From: Actinomyces sp. S6-Spd3
GTDB taxonomy: Bacteria; Actinomycetota; Actinomycetes; Actinomycetales; Actinomycetaceae
Direction: 5' to 3'
Length of the DNA stretch: 64,000 bases
Assembly: GCF_000758755.1 (NCBI RefSeq)
Contig: NZ_JRMV01000272.1
Location: 124,001 to 188,000 of the forward strand
Numbering within the stretch: the first letter of the stretch is position 1; each line of letters starts with the position of its first letter. The notes under the pieces were generated by a model that worked only from the letters and a program-made list of their open reading frames with translations, was not told the origin of the DNA and made no database searches. A program made the translations under genes and the position numbers. Below, in pieces: positions 57,632-64,000 of the stretch.

Positions 57632-58126
57632 CTACTTCGATATTTGAGAAAACAACCCATCATAGGCAATTCGGGGGCACTGGCCTCGTACCGCAATCAT
57701 CCCACACGGCTCAAAGCCATAAGCCTCCAGCGCTCGACGCATCGGCGCATTATCAAGGTGCGTATCGCAGCGCAAATACGGAACTTGCCCCGCGCAAAAG
57801 TCCATCACCACGCGAGTGACCCCGCGGCCTCGGACGCTGGCAAGGCGATGGATCACGCCATACTCATCATCGAAGTGCCAGGCCCCATCAATCTGGGAAT
57901 ACTCCTCTTCCGGCCCGCGAGCGAAACTAAACACTGCCAAAGGCCCTTGTTCATCACAAACAAGGAAGCACTCGCCTCGTTCAATGTCCCTGAGCGCGTC
58001 ACTGCGGTTGGGGTAATCGCTGGGCCACTGCGTCGGATTACCGTTCGCCCGCATGAATTCGCGGGCGTGGTCAAAAGCAGACTCGATGAAATCCAGATCC
58101 TCGGAAGTGGCGGGGCGTATGAACAT
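57632..58126 (-). CDS. GNAT family N-acetyltransferase
   Basis: A 164-residue acetyltransferase: FIRPATSEDLDFIESAFDHAREFMRANGNPTQW start, HRLASVRGRGVTRVVMDF (acetyl-CoA loop), LRCDTHLDNAPMRRALEAYGFEPCGMI (conserved asparagine region). The pattern resembles actinobacterial and Firmicutes GNATs of unknown substrate. ATG 58126 is chosen; TACCCT lies six bases before, so the message may be leaderless. Divergent from the RarD-type gene with only 75 bases between. Confidence 0.85.
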   Translation of the reverse strand: MFIRPATSEDLDFIESAFDHAREFMRANGNPTQWPSDYPNRSDALRDIERGECFLVCDEQGPLAVFSFARGPEEEYSQIDGAWHFDDEYGVIHRLASVRGRGVTRVVMDFCAGQVPYLRCDTHLDNAPMRRALEAYGFEPCGMIAVRGQCPRIAYDGLFSQISK

Positions 58127-58201
58127 GTCATTAGGGTAGCCCACGCCCGAATCCCCCTTCGCCGCCGGGCACCCTTTCATCCAAACCGTTACGCTGCACC
58201 T

Positions 58202-59143
58202 ATGGCCAGCGAACATCCCACACGAAACGAGCACTTCGGAAAGTACCTTGCTTTAGGTATCGGCACTCACGTCATGTGGGGATTTTTCCCGCTGTACTTC
58301 CACCTTCTTGAACCGGCCGGCTCGCTGGAAATCATCGTTCACCGAGCGCTATGGGCCTTCATCGCCTGCTTGATTGCACTGGCACTGACTCGATCCCTTC
58401 CCAGAATGTGGCGCGTAATCCGCACTCCCGCGCTCATGGCGCCGCTTGCCGCCGCAGGTTTCCTGGTTGTCATCAACTGGACGACCTATATTTACGCGAT
58501 CCTCATTGGCCACACGACCGATGCCGCGCTCGGCTATTACATCAATCCGCTCTTCACGGTCGCCTTGGGAATGGTCGTTCTCCACGAGAGAATCTCGCGC
58601 CTTCAAGGCGTTGCTCTTGGCTTGGGCGTTCTCGCGGTGATTGTCATCATCGTGGGACTCGGCCGGCTCCCGTGGATTTCGCTTGCGCTTCCCGCATCCT
58701 TCGGCCTGTACTCACTGGTGAAAAAGAAGGTCGCACTCAAGGTTGCTCCCCTCGATGGAATGGCCATTGAAACCGCGGTCGTCATCCCGATTTTAGGGAT
58801 TTATTACGCCTACCTTGTTGCCCACCAATCGACGTCATTCCATACCCTTCAGCGCGCCGGCGATAGTGCGATGTCCTGGCAGCTTCACCTGGCAATGCTC
58901 ATCGGAGCGGGAATCCTGACCGTCATTCCGCTCATCACATTCGCCAAGGCATCGCAGGGACTCCCCCTGGGTCTCTTGGGCTTCCTTCAGTACATTTCCC
59001 CGAGCATCCAGCTGGTCATTGGCGTGTGCATCTTCCACGAGTACATGGAACCGACGCGCTGGATCGCGACCGGAATTGTCTGGGTCGCCCTTGCTCTGCT
59101 CAGTGTCGACGGCGTGATCAGAATGCGACGCGCCAGGCAATAA
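58202..59143 (+). CDS. rarD: RarD-type EamA transporter
   Basis: A 313-residue membrane protein with ten predicted spans, two EamA repeats. GTHVMWGFFPLYFHLLEPAGSLEIIVHRALWAF at the start and GYYINPLFTVALGMVVLHERIS, GLLGFLQYISPSIQLVIGVCIFHE are RarD family hallmarks. RarD members move unidentified metabolites (chloramphenicol-sensitivity in Pseudomonas). ATG 58202 has TACGCT at 58190-58195, which would give a leaderless message. Its end overlaps the convergent next gene by 26 bases. Confidence 0.88.
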   Translation: MASEHPTRNEHFGKYLALGIGTHVMWGFFPLYFHLLEPAGSLEIIVHRALWAFIACLIALALTRSLPRMWRVIRTPALMAPLAAAGFLVVINWTTYIYAILIGHTTDAALGYYINPLFTVALGMVVLHERISRLQGVALGLGVLAVIVIIVGLGRLPWISLALPASFGLYSLVKKKVALKVAPLDGMAIETAVVIPILGIYYAYLVAHQSTSFHTLQRAGDSAMSWQLHLAMLIGAGILTVIPLITFAKASQGLPLGLLGFLQYISPSIQLVIGVCIFHEYMEPTRWIATGIVWVALALLSVDGVIRMRRARQ

Positions 59144-59696
59144 CGACGCCCACTGCGACGATAACCGCCACCACGATCCCCGCGATCACGCGGTTTCGCA
59201 CGCTCTTTTCCCCGCGAGGCTTTCGCGAGCGCGTTCCGTTTGCGAAGGCCTCGAGGTCGCTGAGTGGACCGCTATTCGCCGTTTCCCGCCAGCTCCAATC
59301 CACGGCTTCACCTGACGAGGCCGTGGTGGGGATCGCCGTTGGAGCGTACTGCGGTGCTGTGCCTTGGGCAGGTTCAGACTGAGGCGGCTGAAGTTGCTGC
59401 GGGGCGCTTGGCGCTGCCTGGACGCCGTAATCGATGATCGGCGTCCCTGCGGCTTGGGGCATACCCATCTCGGAAGCGCTCGGGCCAATCGGCATGTTCG
59501 AGGTGTACTGGATCTGCGGTTCGAGCGTTCCCCCGGAAGAGTCAAGGATCCACTGGCGCAACTGTGGATACAGGCTGGGGTTTTTCAGCAGATGCCGACG
59601 AAGGTCAGGGCGCTCGGCCGCGAGTTGCGCCATGAGTTCAGGCGGCATCGTGGGGTCTTGAGCTTGGGCGGGTGTGATCGAATTGAGGTCGTACAT
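59118..59696 (-). CDS. Membrane-anchored protein with N-terminal variant leucine-rich repeat-like segment
   Basis: A 192-residue protein. Residues about 8-55 (ITPAQAQDPTMPPELMAQLAAERPDLRRHLLKNPSLYPQLRQWI) resemble the vLRR segment common in actinobacterial proteins; a Pro/Gln/Ala-rich disordered region follows; KPRGEKSVRNR and a single membrane span (VIAGIVVAVIVAVGVVIAW) end the chain. TAATG overlap with the dnaB stop shows coupling. Function unknown. Confidence 0.75.
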   Translation of the reverse strand: MYDLNSITPAQAQDPTMPPELMAQLAAERPDLRRHLLKNPSLYPQLRQWILDSSGGTLEPQIQYTSNMPIGPSASEMGMPQAAGTPIIDYGVQAAPSAPQQLQPPQSEPAQGTAPQYAPTAIPTTASSGEAVDWSWRETANSGPLSDLEAFANGTRSRKPRGEKSVRNRVIAGIVVAVIVAVGVVIAWRVAF

Positions 59697-61039
59697 TAGG
59701 CGGGTTCCTCGCGAGAGGTGAAGTTCGCAAAGCGCGCCATGTGTCCTTGGAAGAGGACGCGAATTGTTCCGGTCTCACCGTTACGGTGCTTTGCCAAGAT
59801 AATGTCGGCTTCGCCCGGACGATCCTCAGGATTGTAGTATTCGGGCCGGTGCAAGAGGATGATGATGTCCGCGTCTTGCTCGAGTGAGCCCGATTCACGC
59901 AGGTCGCTCATCATCGGCTTCTTATCGGTTCGCGCTTCGGGACCGCGGTTCAGCTGTGCGACAGCGATGACCGGGACATCGAGGTCTTTGGCCAAAAGTT
60001 TGAGGTTTCGCGACAGGACGGAAACTTCCTGCTGACGTGATTCGACCTGCTTGCCCGTTGTCATGAGCTGGAGGTAGTCCACGACGACCAGGCCCAGATT
60101 GTGCTGCTGCTTGAGTCGGTAGCATTTCGAGCGAATCTCGGTCATGGTGACATTCGCTGAGTCGTCGACGAAGATCGGGGCTTCAGAGATCTTCCCGGTC
60201 GTTTCCGAAACCTTGCGCCAATCGCGTTCGGTCATCTCGCCCTTCATCATCTTGCTCATGAAGACCGAGGACTCGGCGGAGAGCATACGCATGGCGATGT
60301 CGTTTTGGGACATTTCCAGCGAGAAGATGACCGATGTGATGTCGTGCTTGATGGAGGCGGAGCGGCAAAAATCAAGTGCCAGCGTGGACTTACCCATCGC
60401 AGGACGCGCCGCGACAATGATCATCTGCCCGCCTCGCAGACCACCGGTCATTCGATCAAGGTCGACGAATCCGGTGGGGACGCCGGCGACCTTACCCTGG
60501 TTAAGTTCGATCTTTTCGAGCTCGGTGAGGATGTTTTCGGACATATCGGCCATCGACACATAGTCGGTTTGCGCTTGGCGTTCTGCGACGGCGAAGATCT
60601 CCGCCTGGGCTTTGTCGACGATTTCATCGACATCGCCGCCAGCGTCCGCGTAACCGAGTTGGACGACTCGCGTGCCCGCAGTGACGAGGCGACGCAAGAT
60701 CGCGCGCTCTTTCACGATTCGCGCGTAGTAGCCCGCGTTTGCTGCGGTAGGAACCGATGCGATCAGGCTGTGGATGTACGAGGCCCCGCCGACCCTGGAC
60801 AGATCTCCTTGCCTTTGAAGTTCACCAACGACCGTCACTGCGTCCGCGGGTTCGCCCCGGCCCATGAGGTCGATGATCGTGTTGTGAATGATTTCGTGGG
60901 CAGGCTTGTAGTAGTCACTTCCACGAATCTCTTCGCTGACATCGGTGATTGCTTCTTTGGAGAGCATCATGGAACCCAAGACGGACATCTCTGCGTCGAT
61001 GTCTTGGGGTGGGGTGCGATCGAAGTCTTCCGATGCCAT
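59696..61039 (-). CDS. dnaB: Replicative DNA helicase DnaB
   Basis: A 447-residue hexameric helicase. N-terminal domain: PPQDIDAEMSVLGSMMLSKEAI and PTAANAGYYARIVKERAILRRL; C-terminal RecA-like domain: PTGFVDLDRMTGGLRGGQMIIVAARPAMGKSTLALD (Walker A), VVVDYLQLMTT (Walker B), RNLKLLAKDLDVPVIAVAQLNRGPE and DLRESGSLEQDADIIILLHR. No intein is present, unlike some actinobacterial dnaB. ATG 61039 follows AGGAGAGC. Downstream of the DnaA-box cluster, in the usual region near ssb and rpsF. Confidence 0.97.
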   Translation of the reverse strand: MASEDFDRTPPQDIDAEMSVLGSMMLSKEAITDVSEEIRGSDYYKPAHEIIHNTIIDLMGRGEPADAVTVVGELQRQGDLSRVGGASYIHSLIASVPTAANAGYYARIVKERAILRRLVTAGTRVVQLGYADAGGDVDEIVDKAQAEIFAVAERQAQTDYVSMADMSENILTELEKIELNQGKVAGVPTGFVDLDRMTGGLRGGQMIIVAARPAMGKSTLALDFCRSASIKHDITSVIFSLEMSQNDIAMRMLSAESSVFMSKMMKGEMTERDWRKVSETTGKISEAPIFVDDSANVTMTEIRSKCYRLKQQHNLGLVVVDYLQLMTTGKQVESRQQEVSVLSRNLKLLAKDLDVPVIAVAQLNRGPEARTDKKPMMSDLRESGSLEQDADIIILLHRPEYYNPEDRPGEADIILAKHRNGETGTIRVLFQGHMARFANFTSREEPA

Positions 61040-61155
61040 GTGTGAAGCTCTCCTCAGGCGGATTGTGCGCATGTGGATGGGGGTTAAACGCAAAGCGCGT
61101 ACACGCGAGCCTACTGCCAAGCGAGCGCCACTGCCACTCTCAAGTTCAACACGAA

Positions 61156-61499
61156 TGTGGACGGATTGTGGATACTCTGTGGACAGCGCCGCGTGTCTTC
61201 CACATGCCCTGTGGACGAAGAGTCTTTCACAAGCCTATTCTCAGCTTGCCTTCAGTTTAGGCTTTCCCCGGAAAGCCGCCATTTTCCGAGTATGATCTTT
61301 CCACAGATGTGTACACAGTCTGTGGATAAAAAGTGGAGGGACAATCAGTGGATAGCGCCGATCAGCGAAAAGACATGTCTCAATCGCAGATTGAAGGTTT
61401 ACCGGAGTCACAACTTGCGATCCACAATCAGGCTGCATCAACTGATAAAGAGTGTCCTGAACAGGCTTTATCCACAGATAAATCCACTTCCGTGGATAA
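61156..61499. promoter_or_regulatory. dnaA-box cluster: Cluster of DnaA boxes
   Basis: About ten matches to TGTGGATAA in 345 bases: perfect at 61321-61329 and, inverted, 61468-61476; one mismatch at 61167-61175 (TGTGGATAC) and 61491-61499 (CGTGGATAA); two or three mismatches at 61156, 61178, 61210, 61297 (inverted), 61347 and 61418 (inverted). They lie in the dnaB upstream region and continue into the first 50 codons of the MATE gene. Density is like an origin or a DnaA-titrating site. Confidence 0.8.
61260..61277. other. Small hairpin within the DnaA-box cluster
   Basis: GGCTTTCC (61260-61267) and GGAAAGCC (61270-61277) form an inverted repeat between groups of DnaA boxes. Role not clear. 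Confidence 0.4.
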
Positions 61500-62937
61500 A
61501 CCAGCACTCACTGATGCATCCGAGGATATTTCCAGCGCTTCCCCAGTTACGCGCGATGAATCCGCACAAACTCACAGCAAACAGCCCAGCCTGACACGCC
61601 AAATCCTCTCCCTCGCGATCCCGACCCTAGGCGCAACAATTGCGCAGCCACTTTTCCTCACGATCGACTCCGCAATGGTTGGCCACCTCGGCGCCGAAAA
61701 AATCGCCGGCATGTCACTTGCCATGATCGTGATCAACACGGTCTACGGCATGTCGATCTTCTTGGCCTACTCGACCACCGCCGAAACCGCTCAAGCAATG
61801 GGAGCCGGAAACGAGCGCCGTGCCCGCGAACTCGGCGTCCACGCCATGTGGCTGGCCGCCATCATTGGCATCACACTCGCAGGGGTTCTCGCACTTATCG
61901 GCACTCCTCTCTTGCGCGCACTGGGAGCAGCCGAGGAAATCATGCCCTACGCCTCGTCATTCCTGCACGCGTCCCTTCCGGGGCTTGCGGCATCGCTGAT
62001 CACCATGGCGGCCACCGGAGTTTTGCGCGGAATGAAGGACACCACCACTCCGCTCATCGCGGCTGGAGCGGGCGCAGCGCTGAACATTGGCCTCAATGCA
62101 TTCCTCATCTACGGGATCAATCTGGGGATTGTCGGTAGCGGCATTGGAACCTCGATCGTTTCAACCATCATGGCGATCACCTTGGTCGCAATCCTCGCCC
62201 GCCCCGCACGAGCCGCGGGTGTCTCTTTGCGTCCGTCACTGACAGGAATCCGCCAATCCGCGCGCGTCGGCGGCCCTCTCTTGGCGCGCTCGGTCGCAAT
62301 TCGCCTGGCCTTCCTCACCTCGATCTGGAGCGCGACGACGATCAGCGTCAACGGCCTCGCGGCCTACCAAGTCGTCATGTCGGCCTGGCAAATCCCGCTC
62401 TTCCTTCTCGACTCCCTTGCGATCGCCTCGCAAACTCTGGTCGGATTCGCCATCGGTTCGGGGGATCGCTCGCAGCTGCGCACGCTGCTCCGCACCCTCT
62501 CGTGGTGGGGAATCGGAGCGGGCGTCATCATCGGCGCGCTCACCGCTTCCCTTTCCCCGTGGATCCCTTCCTTCTTCGTTTCCGAGGCCGTCGTCCGCCA
62601 CATGGCAATCCCCGCGGTCATCGTCAATGCGGTCTTCTTCCCCGCACAATCACACGCATTCCTGCTCGACGGTGTCTTGATTGGTGCAGGGCGCGGAGCT
62701 TCCTTGGCAAAGGCAGCATTCCTCAACCTCGCGATCCTGCTTCCCGCGCTGTGGGGATTTACGCTTCTTCGTCCCCGCCTGAGTGAGACCGCGGCGGTAG
62801 CGGTACTCATTGGTTTGGTGACCGGTTTGTACATGGTGACCCGAGCGATCACAAACTCGTGGATCACGTGGTTTTCGCCGCGAAATGCGCTCATTCCGCG
62901 GGATGATTCGCTCGCTCCATCACAGGCCGCAGTGTGA
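61348..62937 (+). CDS. MATE family efflux transporter
   Basis: A 529-residue MATE protein with 12 predicted spans: SLAIPTLGATIAQPLFLTIDSAMVGHLGAEKIAGMSLA (first-half hallmark) and LLARSVAIRLAFLTSIWSATTISVNGLAAYQVVMSAWQ (second half). It begins with an unusual hydrophilic extension of about 75 residues with repeated STDK/SVDK units, encoded by DNA packed with DnaA boxes. GTG 61348 is preferred (GGAGGG, 7 bases); GTG 61333 is possible. Substrate unknown. Confidence 0.88.
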   Translation: MDSADQRKDMSQSQIEGLPESQLAIHNQAASTDKECPEQALSTDKSTSVDKPALTDASEDISSASPVTRDESAQTHSKQPSLTRQILSLAIPTLGATIAQPLFLTIDSAMVGHLGAEKIAGMSLAMIVINTVYGMSIFLAYSTTAETAQAMGAGNERRARELGVHAMWLAAIIGITLAGVLALIGTPLLRALGAAEEIMPYASSFLHASLPGLAASLITMAATGVLRGMKDTTTPLIAAGAGAALNIGLNAFLIYGINLGIVGSGIGTSIVSTIMAITLVAILARPARAAGVSLRPSLTGIRQSARVGGPLLARSVAIRLAFLTSIWSATTISVNGLAAYQVVMSAWQIPLFLLDSLAIASQTLVGFAIGSGDRSQLRTLLRTLSWWGIGAGVIIGALTASLSPWIPSFFVSEAVVRHMAIPAVIVNAVFFPAQSHAFLLDGVLIGAGRGASLAKAAFLNLAILLPALWGFTLLRPRLSETAAVAVLIGLVTGLYMVTRAITNSWITWFSPRNALIPRDDSLAPSQAAV

Positions 62938-62947
62938 TTCACCGCTC

Positions 62948-62976
62948 GTGACAGGAAGCTGAAAAAACGCTAGACT
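62948..62976 (+). promoter_or_regulatory. rpsF-ssb operon promoter
   Basis: GTGACA (62948-62953) and TAGACT (62971-62976) with a 17-base spacer. Transcription would begin near 62983, giving a leader of about 150 bases before rpsF. Confidence 0.65.
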
Positions 62977-62982
62977 TGGACG

Positions 62983-63120
62983 CTGGACTGTTTCCACCCA
63001 CCCGGGATGGAACTCAGTCTCGCGGACACCCATGTGTCCGTGTGCAAAAGCCGGTGGAACTCCGGTGATTGCAACGCATGACCCTCCTGTCACGGAAATA
63101 CCGTGACCGCGAAGACCACA
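62983..63120 (+). promoter_or_regulatory. Structured 5' leader of the rpsF operon
   Basis: Three inverted repeats lie in the leader: CGGACAC-ccat-GTGTCCG (63023-63040), a CCGG/CCGG pairing around 63051-63064, and GTCACGG-aaata-CCGTGAC (63089-63107) 14 bases before the ribosome site. Leaders that bind ribosomal proteins S6:S18 are known before rpsF in many bacteria; that role is inferred, not shown. Confidence 0.45.
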
Positions 63121-63136
63121 GGAGGTGGGTATCAAC

Positions 63137-63427
63137 GTGCGTGAATACGAACTGATGGTGATCCTCGATCCTTCGATCGACGAGCGCACCGTCGCCCCGC
63201 AGATGGAGAAGTACCTCGAGCAGGTCACCGCTAACGGCGGCTCCGTCGAAAAGGTCGACATCTGGGGCAAGCGTCGTCTTGCCTACGACATTCTCAAGCG
63301 TTCCGAGGGTATCTACGTTGTCATCAACATGACGACCACCCCCGAAATTGCGCTGGAAATCAACCGCTTGATGACTCTGAACGAGTCCATCCTGCGCACG
63401 AAGCTCCTGCGTCCGGACGCCCACTGA
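63137..63427 (+). CDS. rpsF: 30S ribosomal protein S6
   Basis: A 96-residue S6: [58 protein letters not shown] and [14 protein letters not shown] are family-typical. GTG 63137 gives the usual MREYELM start and 11 bases to GGAGG; a longer GTG at 63125 overlaps the ribosome site. S6 binds 16S rRNA with S18 in the platform. ssb follows, as usual. Confidence 0.96.
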   Translation: MREYELMVILDPSIDERTVAPQMEKYLEQVTANGGSVEKVDIWGKRRLAYDILKRSEGIYVVINMTTTPEIALEINRLMTLNESILRTKLLRPDAH

Positions 63428-63476
63428 CCTTCGCTCACCTGAGCAATCACCTCACACAGCCCACCAAGGAGATCCA

Positions 63477-64000
63477 ATGGCTGGAGAAACCGTCATCACG
63501 ATCATTGGCAATTTGACCAATGATCCGGAACTGCGTTGGACGCAGAGCGGAGCACCCGTCGCCGACTTCACGGTGGCATCCACCCCGCGTTCCTTCGACC
63601 GCCAAAGCGGCGAATGGAAGGACGGGGAAACCCTGTTCATGCGCTGCTCCGTCTGGCGCGAAATGGCTGAAAATGTCGGCGAATCCCTGCGAAAGGGAAT
63701 GCGCGTCATTGTCACCGGTCGCCTCGTGCAGCGCTCTTTCGAAACCCGCGAGGGCGAACGCCGTACCGTCGTCGAACTTCAGGTCGAAGAAGTCGGCCCC
63801 TCACTGCGTCGCGCAAAGGCACAGGTCACCCGCACGGGCGGCCAGGCCTCGGCAGGCGCACCCCAGGGAGGCTACTCCCAGGGTGGCGGATACGGACAGC
63901 AGCAGGGCTACGGAAACCAAGGTGGTTACTCGCAGAGCCAGGCCAGCTACGGCGCACCTGCCGGCGGTTCACAAGACGATCCGTGGCGCACATCCGATTC
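63477..64000 (+). CDS. ssb: Single-stranded DNA-binding protein, cut by the window end
   Basis: ATG 63477 with AAGGAG opens a frame that runs off the window after 174 codons. OB fold: [94 protein letters not shown] Gly/Gln/Ser/Tyr-rich flexible tail follows (about residues 120-170), which should end in an acidic DDxPF tip just outside. It protects single-stranded DNA and recruits repair and replication proteins; rpsR is expected next. Confidence 0.96.
   Translation, partial: MAGETVITIIGNLTNDPELRWTQSGAPVADFTVASTPRSFDRQSGEWKDGETLFMRCSVWREMAENVGESLRKGMRVIVTGRLVQRSFETREGERRTVVELQVEEVGPSLRRAKAQVTRTGGQASAGAPQGGYSQGGGYGQQQGYGNQGGYSQSQASYGAPAGGSQDDPWRTSD

Noticed and set aside
61156-61499. Calling this region the chromosomal origin
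   Set aside because: dnaA, dnaN and recF are not present and no AT-rich unwinding stretch is obvious, so only a DnaA-box cluster is claimed.

Overview
The window is chromosomal DNA from a moderately GC-rich actinobacterium, most likely a member of the Actinomycetaceae (Actinomyces/Schaalia type). This rests on codon use, frequent GTG starts, several apparently leaderless genes, a Cas9 whose length and active-site spacing match Actinomyces naeslundii Cas9, a repeat resembling corynebacterial type II-C repeats, and the gene order dnaB ... rpsF-ssb. No rRNA or tRNA gene was recognised.

Left part (1-23.2 kb): the end of a DUF985-type cupin; a flavoprotein fusing a phytoene-desaturase-like domain to a ferredoxin-reductase-like domain, divergent from a TetR regulator across a perfect inverted repeat; a small charged-helix protein; a polar amino acid ABC transporter; a hydrolase whose 5' end carries a G10 tract; a heterodimeric ABC exporter. 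A molybdenum region follows (modA, fused modBC, TOBE-domain regulator, Fe-S-type regulator, narI, moaC, mobA). It carries a deletion that joins the last part of narJ directly to the last part of moeA, with narG, narH and most of narJ missing. An AT-rich SemiSWEET gene of foreign appearance lies beside it. Then come ybaK, ndk, a nitroreductase and a lipoprotein.

Middle (23.2-43.7 kb): a GntR-controlled operon holds a complete ECF transporter (S, T, A, A) plus a BtpA/SgcQ TIM barrel, a ureidoglycolate-lyase-like protein and a PfkB kinase, a possible uncharacterised uptake-and-catabolism cassette. codB and a cytosine-deaminase-like gene follow on the other strand. Next is an alpha-glucan (probably dextran/isomaltooligosaccharide) locus: secreted GH66 dextranase, GH13 alpha-glucosidase, sugar ABC transporter, GH31 glucosidase and a LacI regulator. 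Copies of a 14-bp palindrome (core ATACGTAT) lie at the LacI promoter and before the dextranase.

Right part (43.8-64 kb): a type II-C CRISPR-Cas system: 22 full repeats plus a truncated one, cas2, cas1, cas9, and a predicted tracrRNA upstream of cas9, all read leftward. The cas-distal repeat abuts an inverted partial copy of itself followed by a terminator, which would give a natural single-guide-like RNA. Then pyrG, a DesK/DesR-like two-component system with an ABC-2 exporter, two acetyltransferases, a tandem-domain membrane protein, a RarD-type transporter, dnaB, a DnaA-box cluster running into the 5' end of a MATE gene, rpsF and the start of ssb.
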